This document shows, piece after piece, positions 49,531 to 62,357 of a DNA stretch of 64,000 nt. The notes below the pieces were generated by a model. The model was not told the origin of the DNA. It was given only the letters and a program-made list of their open reading frames with translations, and made no database searches. A program made the translations under genes and the position numbers. Position 1 is the first letter of the stretch, and each line of letters opens with the position of its first letter. Origin of the DNA: Nemophila menziesii (taxonomy: Eukaryota; Streptophyta; Magnoliopsida; Boraginales; Hydrophyllaceae). The stretch spans positions 12,091,186 through 12,155,185 of the forward strand of contig JARWIR010000013.1 of the NCBI GenBank assembly GCA_029959085.1, written 5' to 3'.

Positions 49531-51290
49531 TTACCCAAGGAGACTTGAGAAAAATCAATGTGCCACTTAGGAGCTAGTCAATTCCTCTCTCCTTCTTAGA
49601 GGCCAATAAAATGTCCAATGTCATAACTACCCTTCTAGTGCATATAAGACAAAAAAATAGATTATTTCTCTCTCCTCCACTACCATTACTCTCTCTCCTC
49701 CATTACCATTAATCTCTCTCCTCCTTTATCAAATAATTTCCAGCTCCGACCACAACCACCGATCACCGCCGGCCACCTCCGGCCACTGCCGGAAAAAGTT
49801 CTGAGCATGGAATAAAGTTCTGAGCGTAAAGTAAAGTTCTGAGCGTAAAGTAAAGTTCTGAGCATAAAATAAAGTTCTGAGCATAGAATAAAGTTCTGAG
49901 CGTAGAATATAGTTCTGAGCCTAGGGTGCTGAGTATGGGAAAAGTACTGAGTCTGGGGGATTGAGCATGGAAAAAGTACTGAGCCTAGGATGCTCGTGCT
50001 CAGTAACTTGCTGAGCGTGCTCAATAACTTGTTGAGCGTGCTCAATAACTTTGCTGAGCATGCTCGTTTGATCAGTAACTTTGCTGAGCATGCTCAGTAA
50101 CTTGGTGAGCGTGCTTAGTAACTTGCTGAGTATATTCAAAAAATTTACTGAGTATGAAAAAAAATCAATAAGTTTTTTAGATTTTTATGGAGTATTTTAT
50201 CAAAACAGTTGAATAATTTTAAACATTATATAACAATTAATAGCAATATTACAATGAAAAAGAATAAAAAAATGCAAAAGAAATATAAACTTGACTTTGC
50301 TGCATTAAGCCAAAAGAATTTGAAGACTAAAAACAATTATCACGGATGCTTGACTTTGCTCCGTTGGTAATATTTTAATTCCTTGTAACTTTTATCAATG
50401 CGTGTCCTATAAGCATCCAAAACATATTACTTGCAACTCCTTTAATTCCATTTTTTTTTGGACAAGACTCCTTTTATTCCATTAGATGAGTACAGCTTTG
50501 TTCGGATTACAACTATGACCAGAGATGATAATTGAATAGATAATTAACACACTCACTTGGGACCCACGCTGCATATAAAGTATTCTCAGCAAAGTAGGTA
50601 TAATTAACACACGCATAATTGATGGAAACTCAGATTTGATTTTGCAGATTGAGCAAAAACTCACCACCACCAAACTAGAAACTAGATCGAGGGTCAATTA
50701 TCAGGTCTAAGCAAACTAGATCGGTCTTGTCTTCACAGATCTAAGCATTTTATCCATGGATTTCAATTATCAGGTCTTCGATGACCCAGATCCATGAAGC
50801 AGCTCACCGGAGGTCTCGAACCACAGCCATCTTCTCACGGCGCTTCTTCTTGGAGGTTAGGAACGGCAGCTCACCGGAGGTCTCGAACCGCCGCCATCTT
50901 CTCACGGCTCTTCTTCTCCATCCGACACCGCAAGTGGCGTCAAAGGTACTACCTAGTCTTTGTACGGATCCGCCGGGTCAAAGCCATCTGATGCTCCCTC
51001 ATCGAACACAACTCCTTTCTTCCTCCCCATTTTCGACAACTCAGATGTGATTTAATTTCATTTTCTAGTTCGTTGTTGGAAATAATTGTCAATTTTTTCA
51101 GATCTACAAAGCTGCTGCGTCAGAAATTTAAGAGAAAAAAAAAAAGAGAGAATAGAGGAGAGAGAGAAGAGAGTGTATGTTTAGAATTTTAATTTTCTCT
51201 TGATAAATATTTATATATATAGGAAATTAAAATATAAAAAAGGGTAAGAAGGTAATTGAGATTTTGGCTTATAGTGTTAAAATTAGTTTG
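49530..51290. other. Repeat-rich unit resembling the non-autonomous MULEs
   Basis: A CT-rich stretch (49660-49735) precedes CCGGCCACC sequence, then seven ~19-bp units (GTTCTGAGCGTAAAGTAAA type, 49797-49925), then TGAGCATGCTCAGTAACTT repeats (49975-50140). 50799-50850 and 50868-50920 are a ~69-bp-period duplication of a CACCGGAGGTCTCGAACC segment. Termini are not established. The frames over these repeats are not genes. Confidence 0.45.
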
Positions 51291-51373
51291 TGGCCTTTAG
51301 TAAGAAGAGCCAAAAGAGGCGGTCTTGTTAGGTCACGGTGTAGTGATTTCAAGACCCTTTGGGTAATAATCTC

Positions 51374-51566
51374 AAAAAATAATAGTATTTGTCACTCTTT
51401 TTGTATCCCCTTTTATCACCTCCTATGTGTATGCCTATATGGACCAATGAATTGATTTCTCTATCCTATTTAATTTTTCTCTATCTTCTATTCAATGAAA
51501 TCAGTACATATATATAGAAGGGTGATAAAAGGGTGACATGAAAAGGGGTGACATATATCATTACTC
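51374..51566. mobile_element. MITE of the 13804 family, opposite orientation
   Basis: AGTATTTGTCACTC at the left and, inverted, GAGTAATGATATATGTCACCCC at the right. The interior (TGTATGCC..ATGGACCAATGAATT, TCTCTATCC, TATATATAGAAGGGTG) is the reverse complement relative of 13804-14006. The left end is degraded and no exact duplication was found. Confidence 0.75.
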
Positions 51567-52070
51567 AAATGAAAAATAGGGTTTAAATTGGAAAAAAAAG
51601 ATTTGATATATATATATATATAAAAGTGGATCACTATTTCGTAAAAATCAAAAATTCGGAGTTCAAAATGGTTCTTATATGTATTTTAAAAATCTCCAAG
51701 GTATTTAACCATCATAAAATAATAATTTAATAAATTGATTAATATTTATAAAATAAAATCAGACATATAAGAAAAATCTCCAAGATATTGTGTCTGTCTT
51801 TGATTAAGTTACATATTTATTATTTAGTTGGTTCAATCTAATATTTGGATTTTGTTTTTAAAAAATTTCAATATATAACCTAGATTATTATAGATATATG
51901 ATAATAAATGGTTTTTGGTTATTTGGTTTTATTAGTCTCTAAAACCATGACCTAACGGTTTTTACCATCTGTTACACTTTTTAAAATCATAACCTAATGG
52001 TTATAACCATGGTTATGTAATTCACTTCAGTTTCGGTTTTCAGCCGTAACCATTGCCATCCCTACTTATG
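51567..52070. other. AT-rich, no gene recognised
   Basis: 51900-52050 contains short GGTTATAACCATGG-like inverted phrases. Otherwise unremarkable. Confidence 0.4.
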
Positions 52071-53330
52071 GATAGCTTGAAGAGTTTTGGTGATTGTTTG
52101 GGTCTTATTTAAATATGAAAAAGTCGAGTATTTATTATATGGGGGTCAAAAGTGAAGAGTTTGAGAATGTTTTGGCAACTACACGCTTGGATAAAGCAGG
52201 GGTACCTTTTCGTTATTTAGGTGTACCTCTTGGTTCTTCCATTTTGCTTTCAAGAGATTACAGACCTCCTTTTGACAAATTGGAGGGGTATGTAAGATCT
52301 TGGAATGCTTCTTCCCTTTCTTTCGCGGGTCGATTGGAACATATTAGATCGGCTATCAAGGTATCATTTTCTTTTCGTTCACTATATTCTCAGTTTCGGT
52401 TGGTGTTCGTGATCATGTCATCAACATTTTTAGGAATTTTTATTGAGATAAAAACGCGCCACAAGTTAAATGGAGCAAAATTTGTGTTCCGAAAAAGGAG
52501 TGTGGTCTTTATTTGAAAGAGTTAGGTGTTTAGAATAAAGCATTATTTATGAAGATTTTTTGGAAGATTGTTGCTAAAAAGACTCTCTTTGGATCAAATG
52601 AATTCATGAGGAGTATTTTCAAAATGTATGTTTTTGGGAGTAGAAACAGAAACAGGTGGATTCTCCTTTATTGAATAATATTTCGGAGTTTAAGGAGGTG
52701 ATTCGAGTGTCCATTGGTGTTGATGGTAGAGAGTTGTTGGAACGGTGGTTCTCCTTGGAAAATGATCATCCTATTATTTATGAGGTATCTAGTGAGGATT
52801 TTTATATTTTATATAAGAAATTTTATGACTTGTTTCGTCGTCGATCTTTTGTGAGGTCTTGGGAAAATATTATTTGGGATTCTTGTGTCACTCCTAAACA
52901 TGTCATTGTTGTTTGGATGACATTGAGGGAGAGATTCAAAGCGAAAGATCGTATTATTTGGAGTTGAATCCACTTTGTATATTATGTGGTGAAAACTTTG
53001 AGTCAAATAACCACTTTTATTTTGATTATGCTTATGCTAGAAATATTTGGGATGAGATAAAAAAGTGGTTGGGTATTGATAAAGAAATGAATACTCTCTT
53101 GAGCGCTTTGTAGTGACTTACTTAAGAAGTTTAAAACTCGAGAAAAATTGAGAAGAAAGGCTTGGAGGATAGTTTTTGAGGTTACCGCGTTTGACATAGA
53201 GAACAAGGAATAATCTTGTCATGAGATATGATTCAACTTCTCGAGAAACGGTTGTTGAGAAGGTTAAGTGGTGCACATATTCTATATTATTCATTTTGTT
53301 CTTTCATCAATACTTTTTTTGGGTTAGGTA
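52070..53330 (+). pseudogene. 5'-truncated LINE (RT thumb and zf-RVT region)
   Basis: In order on +: LNMKKSSIYYMGVKSEEF, GVPFRYLGVPLGSS, WNASSLSFAGRLEHIRSAI (to about 52370), then after frameshifts WENIIWDSCVTPKHVIVVWMTLRERFKAKDR (about 52860-52950), LNPLCILCGENFESNNHFYF and IWDEIKKWLG. This is the C-terminal part of an L1-type Pol with its zinc-binding zf-RVT domain. Broken by several frameshifts. Confidence 0.8.
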
Positions 53331-55540
53331 AACGGTTGTATTAATAAAAAATTGTACACTATACAAGAGAGTTACCTACCAAAGCCAAAAGGCTAAAGAT
53401 AGAAACAAATAAGCTAAATACAACTACCTCATATTAATACTAATACAAGCTAATCTCCCACTATCATCCATAAACGAATGATGAGGGCACAAGAAAAATA
53501 AAATGGAATACACGCACCGCTTAATTTCCTTGGTAACCGTTTCTCTAGATTAAGATAGCTAGGTGATTTCTCGCTTTCCAAATACAATACACTGTAGCTC
53601 CAAATCCAATCTTCCATGTTTTTTTCCTCCAATTTTCTCTAGCTTTAAGCTTTTTAAGTCATTTTAAAGCACTTAGAAGCGTGTTCATCTCCTTATCCAA
53701 TCCTATCCAAGACTTAATCTCAACCCATATATCCCTCTAATAAGCACAATAAAAAAAGTGCTTATTGACTCGGAATCTTCCCCACGTAAATTACAAAGAG
53801 GATCCAACTCCAAATAAGTCATGCGATCCTTAGTATTAAGCCTCTCTCTCAAAGTTGTCCAAACAATAATTGCATGTTTAGGAAATACACACGAGTCCCA
53901 AATAATATTCGCCCAAGGTTTAATAAAAAAAAATCTGATGAAATAAATCATAAGGTTTTTTATGTAAAGAATAGACTCCCTTACTTGATATACCATGTGT
54001 AATGTGACGCGCATTTCCCAAGGAAAACAACAAAGCCAAAATACTCTCCCGGCCTTCTACTCCTAACGGCGCACAAATAACATCATTTAACTCCCAAACA
54101 TTCTTCAATAAAGGAGAATCACCCTTTTTCGGGTGCCATTTCCAAAATCCATAAGCTTGAAAATGCTCCATGAATCCATTTAATACAAAGTGAATCCTTT
54201 TTCTCCATAATTTTCTAAAGCATTTTTAACAGTATTGCTTTGTTTCATGCTTCTAACTCTTTTAACCCAAGTTCACCTTCATCTTTTGGTATACAAATCT
54301 TGCTCCAACTAACTTGAGGAGGTTTATTCTCCCAATAAAATTTCCGTCAAATGCTAATCACGATCTCGAACACCAATCGGAACCAGAAATATACTAAACC
54401 AAATAACCCCTTAGAGGAACGGCCTAATTATTTCCAATCTCTCCGCAAAAGAAAGAGAAAAGCTCTCCAAGATTTCACATAACATTCCAACTTGTCAAAA
54501 AGAGGGTTGTAATCTCTTGAAAGCAAAACGGAAGAGCCAAGCGGGACCCCAAGATAACGAAAAGGTATGACACCTTTTTCCAAGAGTGTAGGTGTCAAAC
54601 CATTTTCAGTATCATATTTGATACCCCAATAATTAAATATTAGACTTTTCAACATTTAATCGAAGTCCAATCTCCAAAGGTATTTAAGCTATCCAAGAGA
54701 CTTTTTATCGACCTTTATCTCCTTTTGAAAGTAGCATTAAATCATCCGCAAAGGCTAAATGTGTGATATTTTGTTTCTCACATTTAGGATGATATTTGAA
54801 ATCAATGCTCATATTTTTTTTTAAAGTCTAGAGAAGTATCTAAGACAAAGGATAAAAAGATAAGGGAAAATAGGGTCACCTTGTCTTAATCATTTTTGTC
54901 TTTAAGGAATCCATGAATTTCTCCATTTATAGCCACCGAATAGTAAAGAGATGAAACACAAGCCACACAATTCACAAAATTTTCAGGAAAAATATATTCT
55001 CTTTAATACCTCATGAAGGAATTTCCGGAAAATATACTTAAGTTCCTTTCCAACCGATGTCTTTCTATTATTCAAAAGATTATCTTTATAGTCTACTCTC
55101 TTTTTCTTTTCACACATTGAGTGGGAATCACCCGAGCACTTAGTATTGGCGTCAAGTATTCCGGTTTTAACGGATTTCTTGGTGGTCCTTTCACGCCCTA
55201 AATTGACCACGTTCTTTAACACGGAATTGCCCTCGTTGTCTACTTCATTTGGTTCCTCAATCATTAAAGCATGTGATTTAGCAATTATGTTAAACACTTG
55301 GGTGCCACTAGTTCTTCCTTATCATTTTCCCTAATTTCTCCAGAAGAAGATCCAATTAGTCCATTTTCCTGTGGGTTATGGCCTAGCGTGAGGCTAGACA
55401 TGCCCAAGGAGGACCGGGGATCCGGGTTTGCCTATGACGTGAGGTTCGTAGGTCCGCTGGCTCATTGTCGGAGGAGGCGTGGGAAAGAAGAAGAACATCT
55501 CTTTGGTCCAGATTGGACGAGAAAAGTTTTCGATCTTGGG
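53331..55540 (-). pseudogene. Related LINE, internally deleted, on the opposite strand
   Basis: On - from right to left: ORF1-like sequence (55540-54983; FNIIAKSHALMIEEPNEVDNEGNSVL), then RT fragments with RQGDP and L-F-I-L-C-L (about 54890), GVIPFRYLGVPLGSSVLLSRDY (about 54550), a linker (54170-53920), WANIIWDSCVFPKHAIIVWTTLRERLNTKDR (53920-53820), then the C-terminal tail to 53450. Endonuclease and the front of RT are missing. Closely related to the + strand LINE. Confidence 0.75.
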
Positions 55541-56503
55541 ACGAGTGAGTCGGGTCCTCATTTTAGTGAAGTTCTACGAAAAAATATCTGTAAGTTAGGT
55601 GCTAGATTAGATAGATTTAGGAGAAACCTCTCAAATCTCTCTCTAATTGTTTTTTTCTTGGTTTACTTAAATGTGATATTGCTTTTTATTAATCCTGCTT
55701 GAATAATAGTTAGAGATTATCATGTTTTATTATTGCTATTTTAAACTTTTGTGCATAAGTAAATAACTTTTTGTACATTATATAGGCTTTTTTTTAATAT
55801 AACCGTTCACTCAACAAAAGAAATCCGTACTGTCGACATTAAGAGAATTTAACAAGAAGCATTCTTTGGACGGATTTAGCAAGAAGCATTTGGCTCTACT
55901 ACTTTATCCCTTTTGAACAAAAAAAAAAAAAATACTACTTTATCCCAAACCACAACCACAAGCATAGATACTGACGAATAAGGGTCCTTTATTGTCTCCT
56001 CTCAACCATTCCATTTATGGAACCAACCATAATTGACAATCTAAAACATAACAAAACACACAAGTAATGATAGTCCTTACTTCTTACATAAAATTGTTTT
56101 TTCTTTTCTTTATTAGTCAGGATTAGACGTAATTGAACGCATAGTATGCCGACTACCACGAAGAAGCTTAAAGCAGAAGATATATGTCTCTTGCATAGGT
56201 GTCAATCAACTAGTATTTATCTTTCATCATAAATCCTTAAGAATAGTAAGTAGATTATCTTCCATTCTCGGTGAGTGGGGACAAGCTTAGAAATTGGATT
56301 TTGATGGATTTTTTTATTTTCTTTAGGCATGATTTTGATGGAATGGTAATGTATCTTTACGCGTCATATTCCATTATTAATGATTTCTTTGCTATAGAAT
56401 ATTTTAATTTCATATAGTATAAAGTTTGATTGATAAATGGATTTTATTTGTATAATAACAAATTTATATAAAATAAAATAATTTATGGGCAACAAAAATG
56501 TAT
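55541..56503. other. No gene recognised
   Basis: A + frame over 55298-55702 is open but has no ATG near its start and overlaps LINE ORF1 sequence on -. The remainder is AT-rich. Confidence 0.4.
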
Positions 56504-57773
56504 AGAAAAAGCTCCTAAAAATGAAAAGAAAAAAGGATGATTTCCTTATAGAGTCCACAAGTAACCAGTGATTGCCCATCAGGTCCAGCCCACCGCAAAT
56601 GACAGACTTGCCCATAGTTACCCATTAATTGGAAATTTGTTACAAAGAAAAACGCTAAAATCATGCAATCAGTTGAAAATTAAAACAAATAAATTAAAAC
56701 AAACAAAAACCGCTAAAATCATGCAATCAATCAAATCAATAACCCAGAAAAATTAAAATCAGTAACTAATAAAAATTCAAATGTAGCGACTGAAGAAAAA
56801 CTGGAAACTTTTGTTCAAATGGACGATGGTGGGCTGTCCACTAAACTCGATGGGTAATGTTTGTTTCTTGAACGGGTTGTCAGATAAAGATGGTGGTACA
56901 TGGAATGCTACCAAGTTTGATTTTTGATGGTATGCATGAGCATATTGATGGGGTACGTTTTTATAACCTGTAGATGTGGTGGGTTACATGTTTTCAGACT
57001 CATATACCAGTGGGTTATTAGCTTTGTTTTGATGGGTTCTCTGTCAAAATCGATGGTGTGCATCTGCATCACACTGACAGCCATTCATCCCCATCGTTGC
57101 GCACTCTTCTTTTAATCTTTTCAATCAAAAGACGAAGAAATGAGGCTCAATTAGTTAGATATGGGATAATAGGTCAGTGGTTTGGGATTAATTAGATAAC
57201 AATCTACACAAACCTGTTATATTGATGATGAAAAGAAAGATCAGTGGCTGAGTTTTTTGTTACAGATGTAATCTGATTTGGGTGAAGGAGTCAGATTTGG
57301 ATGAAAATGATTAATTTGTAACCTGTTTTTGTTACGAAGCTTAGCCGTTAATGGATCCAAATCTCTCTGGGAAGGCGACGAAACCCGTTAATGGAGCTCT
57401 TCTCCTATTCCAAACTGTTAATGGAGCTCCGACGGGAGCTGTGATTATGCAATACTGGAGCTCTTCTCCTATTCCAAATGTGAAGATTCAAACGTTAATG
57501 ACTCCAGATCAGAAGAGATAGTTGATTGGAAGAGAAGAAATCCGATTGGATTCCATTAAGATATGCTATCTTAATGGAATCAGTTAATTGCGTAAATAAT
57601 GGGATGATTAGATTTTCTCTGATTTCGTGGGAGGGTATTGTTGGGATACTAAAAAAATTGTTGGACCTGTTAGGGGAAAAATCAGGGACTGGACCTAATA
57701 GAGGTGGGAAATTGGGTTGGTGGACTTAATTGGCTAAAAACTCAAGAAAAAGCTCCTAAAAATGAAAAGAAAA
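56504..57773. repeat. 1.2-kb segment bracketed by a 29-bp direct repeat
   Basis: 56504-56532 and 57745-57773 are identical (they start AGAAAAAGCTCC and end GAAAAGAAAA). Inside, GGAGCTCTTCTCCTATTCC occurs twice (57391 and 57460 region) and GATGGGT/GATGGTG phrases recur (56825-57060). No protein family is recognised. Confidence 0.75.
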
Positions 57774-58900
57774 GAAAAAACAGTAATCACAAAGGCAACT
57801 TTAATATGACATAAAGCAACACATCCACTTATACTAATTTTTAAAAACATTAATTTTAGGAAAAACACTCGTGTCATAGTTAGTGCCTGTTTAGGATTGA
57901 TTATTTTGGAGTTAAAAGCGTTTTTTGATTAAAATTAATATATTTATAAAAAATATTAAAAAATATTTTGACATCTAAAATCATTTTAAGTGATTATTTT
58001 ATAATCACTAATCTAATGCTTTTTCTAAAAATGATTTTAAGAGTCTAAAATATTGCTATGGATCTAAAATCACTTTAAGTAATTATTTTAAAAAGCAATC
58101 TCAAACGGGCACTTAGTGTTATTTTTAATATATATTGCACTTCCTCCGTTTATTTTTTTTATCTAAAAAAATATATAATATTATTTGTACATTTTTTATT
58201 CTTAAAATACTTATTTCCTATTTTTTCTAATATTATCTTAATTAAATAATAAAAAAAGTACTACAATAAATAACCTAATGTATATTAATTAAAGGAATTG
58301 TATAAAAAAAGTATAAAAATATTTTATTAATCTTTGTATACCAACAAAAGTAGACAAAATAAAAATAGACAAAAAAAAAAAATATTTTTCGACTATAATC
58401 CAGATGAGTAAAGTCTCAATAAACATTAAGGATTGCAATCCTAGATAGATGAGAAAGATGTATTGTTTAAGGATTGGAATTACAATTATATTTAAATATA
58501 ATACAATGGAAAATTCTAAATTGCAATTCTAAAAAGACAATCTAGTCACGATTTAAATATTTAAAATGAATATTTTGATTACATGCCTTAAGGCTTTGTT
58601 TGAGAATCAACTTGACTAACTCAACTTCAAAAACTTGAAGCCTACACGCTTTGCACACCGAGCTTTGATTTAGCTTTCATAACAATTATGACTTGGACGC
58701 TAACAAACCTTTTGCTTTCTGTGTTTTTGTTTTCTTCAAGAGAGAAAACTGAAAAAAAATTGTACGTATAATGAAACCTCGTTATACTTATAATGACTTC
58801 AGAAAAAATTGAAAAGCCAAGAACGTATAATGAAAATTGATTATTCTAATAATCTGGACCACTACCCACTTGTGAAGTTGACTTGGACTTTTTACATTAT
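57774..58900. other. AT-rich; possible Stowaway-like start near 58140
   Basis: CTTCCTCCGTTTATTTTTTTTA at 58140 resembles a Stowaway left end, without a matching right end. 57890-58110 has recurring AAAATCA(C/T)TTTAAG(T)GATTATTTTA phrases. Confidence 0.3.
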
Positions 58901-58912
58901 ACATATGACTTG

Positions 58913-58995
58913 ACTAGCCTAGCGGTTAGTGACATATTTCCCACTATTGGAGGTACGTGGTTTGATCCACAAACCTGTCAATTTTTTTTCTCATT
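58913..58995 (+). mobile_element. tRNA-like SINE head
   Basis: TAGCCTAGCGG (A box-like, about 58916) and GGTTTGATCC (B box-like, about 58968) are spaced as in a tRNA-derived promoter and followed by a T8 run. It probably marks a second SINE family or a fragment. No duplication established. Confidence 0.45.
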
Positions 58996-59144
58996 TGTCT
59001 TAGTTCGGTCTTATAATAGTATATTAATTTGCGAATTAATATTTATTATCTAATAATAAAAAATAATTAACAACATGAAGCAAGATCAATGCACTCGTTA
59101 GTGAGCGACTACGTGGGTTCATCGTTAAACCGATGTTAGTTAAC

Positions 59145-60630
59145 TAATGTCTCCTCATTTGTGATAATAAAATATACTCATGAGACATCATTTTAGGCTT
59201 ATTTATTAGTTTATAGGTTGATTTTAGCTTAATTTAGTGCACTTTCCTATTTTGGGTCTTGATTTGTAGAATTATTATTTTTAGAGCATATTGGGTTTAA
59301 TTGTTTATTTAGTGTGAAACTTTAAAGATAATTATGGAGATTAATTAGAGTCCAAGTCAAATACTACAACTTATGGAAAGAGATTTGCATGGAAATTGGA
59401 GATAAGGAAACAAATGCTAAAAAGATGGAAAAGGAAAAGCTGTCTAAATCTGAGATTCTGCATACACGTCCAAAGATATGCGTTTTTACCTAAGAAATAG
59501 GCCGAATTTGGTAATTTCCTTCTAAAGGGTCAAGATAATTCTGTTGCGGTTCTTTTGGTATCTTATGGAGCTCAATCCGACCAATAACGAAGAAGATACA
59601 CTCAAAACAGCGCAGCAGTGTTTATCTATATTTCCTTACGAATTTGAGTTGGGCTAGGAGTCCATTACTTAAGTTATCTCTAAAGGAACGAATTAGGTCA
59701 ACCTCTACACTATAAATACAGCCTCTTAACACTCTTAAATCATCCTTGGTGAAACCTTAAACCAAGAGGAAGTTTACAACACAAGAGAGAAGTCTGGAAG
59801 GATCTGTTCATCAACAATGTCTTCTTCTACCTTTAGATTTGTAATTTCTTTCTTTTCTTTTATGAACTAAATTTCTTTAGCTTGAGTTTTAGCATATATG
59901 TATGAACCCTAGTTTTGATTGACATCTATCTAATTTGGGAATTTAATGTTTTAAATAAAATTATAGTTTTTATTCTCTGTTTATGTGTTTGGATTTATAT
60001 TCTGTGTTCTTGTGGACGGCCGCCATTAGAATTACCATCTAGTAATTAGGATACCATTGACAACGGTGTTCAATTGCATGTTTAGCACATAACGTCTAGT
60101 ATTAGGTCTGATCTGACAACCCAACCTAGCTAGATAATCACTATGGTTTAGTTTTTGTGACTATTTACCAATTACAGGAAAAGTTTGCTTAGGAAGCCTT
60201 ATTGACACAGGTAAATCCTATTTGAAACTACCGATAGCGAATTGGGACCGATTAGGGAAATACTACATAATTCACCCTTACATGTTTAGAACGGCAAAAC
60301 TAGTGGGGATTACATGCTAATAACTTAAGCTATATTCTCATATCACTTCTCTTTCGTATTTATTTTCTGTCTTTTAATTCTTAGTTTTAGTTTAGTTAAT
60401 TACTTATCAATCCATCTTTATTTGTCTTTACTTTTATTTGCGTTTAGTTGTTCTATCTTTAATTATTTACACTTGATATTTGCATAAGATTCTTCTAACT
60501 TTCGTAGTCTCTGCGGAACGAATCTCAATCTAAAACTTGCATACGATCTGTATACTTGCAGAACCGTGTAGTTCTAGGGTGTTTTTGCACTTTATTTATA
60601 TCCTATTTTATCACACCCTAGGCCCCACCA
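59145..60630. mobile_element. Solo LTR, copy 2 (1486 bp)
   Basis: TTAAC is duplicated exactly at 59140-59144 and 60631-60635. It begins TAATGTCTCCTC (TG mutated to TA) and ends CCCCACCA, and aligns throughout with 41812-43293. The internal region is absent. Confidence 0.87.
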
Positions 60631-60635
60631 TTAAC

Positions 60636-61800
60636 TTAAATAACTACTAATCTTGGTTGGCTTATAACAACACTCCAAAACGACCGGATAACGTGAAGTA
60701 ACTCTGTGCAAAGGTTCCGGTAAAGGATCATACACATAATTCTTCTATCTTTACAGCTCCAGATCATCGTGGGATATGGTATAACTGTCAAACCCCATTA
60801 GAAAATAAACTACGTTACACGTCGATTATCAACGATTGAAGAATGACCTAAGAAACTCCTTACTTCATTCATTCTATCACCTTGGTCAAGGATTCAATAC
60901 AATCGTTATAATCTTATGACATCGTAGAGCTCAAACTCTTTACGTAGAGTTGACAGATTCCATCTTGACTCATCCCTATGAGCATATATACTTAGATATT
61001 TCTAATATCCTTTCGACTAGCATTATGACACACTAGTAGTCCAGTATCATAACGTAACAAGCACATACACAACTATAGTGATGATCTCAGGTCAAAGGAT
61101 TACAAGCATAAAGTTTCTTATAGAGATTAACTCACTTGACAATTCAAGGTAATTAACCATTAGGAATCTCTACTTTAGTCGGTTCGATAATGACATCTCT
61201 ATCTGCATTATCTATGCACCTAACTCGGTAAACAAGAACTACCGATATTTATCCAATAAATACTCGTTAGCTAAATATTAATCCAACAAGGTTATCGAGG
61301 TCCTAGCTCGATGATCCTACGATTAAGAACAAGTTTAGATTAAGTCCTATGAGCGATTCTCATTATCATAACACCTTATGATATCTAGTTCGTGTCTTAA
61401 TCAAGGATCTACATTTATATTATTTAGATGAATACCATAATCATAAAAGTTTGCCATATATTTAAGTAATCAATATTGTAGGGATAACTATTATCACGTA
61501 CAGTAAACATTTGTGTTCCATTACAAGATGATCGGGGTTAGGGCATAATTCCAGCAATTGTTATAGTTATTACAAGAATCTAAACGGAAAGATAAAACAA
61601 AATATAAATAAGAAAGGAAAACAAGACATAATAAATCAAACCTAAAATTTTTATGGATACAAAATTCACCTAGTGTGTATATAAAAAATCAAAATAAAAT
61701 AAAATTATATGATATTTATCTCATTAAATTGTGATTGTATAATATTTTTGTTTAAAAATGATCTAAAATAATTTAATATGGATTAACACTAAAAATAGAT
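60636..61800. other. Unassigned intergenic DNA
   Basis: No long frames, element ends or RNA genes are seen. Composition is less extreme than in the neighbourhood, and it could be an old non-coding retroelement portion. Confidence 0.35.
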
Positions 61801-61814
61801 GAAATTAGCAATAA

Positions 61815-61978
61815 AAGGATGTGAAATGAGAGGTATAAGGTTCAAATCCTTTTCCTAAATAAGAGTAACCTAGTTCTGATTTACCAGGATATATGCATGA
61901 GGAGACGTGCATATTTTCCATGAGATTAGTCATGTTGCGCGCAAGCTGGCCCGGACCATCTATGTATTGAAAAGAAAA
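61815..61978 (+). mobile_element. SINE copy (Au-like)
   Basis: A B-box-like GGTTCAAATCC is followed by GAGTAACCTAGTTCTGATT, CATGAGGAGACGTGCATATTTTCCATGAGATTAGTC and GCGCGCAAGCTGGCCCGGACC, ending in an A-rich tail. Collinear with 22700-22840. No clear duplication; probably 5'-truncated. Confidence 0.75.
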
Positions 61979-61989
61979 AGCTAACATTT

Positions 61990-62303
61990 TTTATTCTAAG
62001 GGTCAAGGTATGTATTTTAGAAAAATAGGTAAGATACACTAGAAGTATTTACTCTAATAAAAACATACAAACATGTTAGTTTTTCAATAATGGGTGATTG
62101 ACCTGATAGGACTTGGAGACTACTTTTATAGCTCAAGAGACTTTGGCTCTACACTCTTCTACTTAGAGATCATCAAAACCTTATAGGTAAAAAGTATTTC
62201 TAGATTATATATAGGAGAATCAAACATTTATTTCAATTCATTTCATTCAAATTCATATTTCTATCTTCTTTTTCGAAGCATTTTTCTCAAATCCCCCCAC
62301 CCG

Positions 62304-62357
<54 letters not shown>

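Noticed and set aside
49686..50139. Frames made of repeated LYSMLRT/LLSTLSKLLS units
   Set aside because: Translation of 19- and ~22-bp tandem DNA repeats, not a conserved protein.
55298..55702. + strand frame of 134 codons
   Set aside because: No ATG near its start, overlaps LINE ORF1 sequence on -, and has no recognisable domain.
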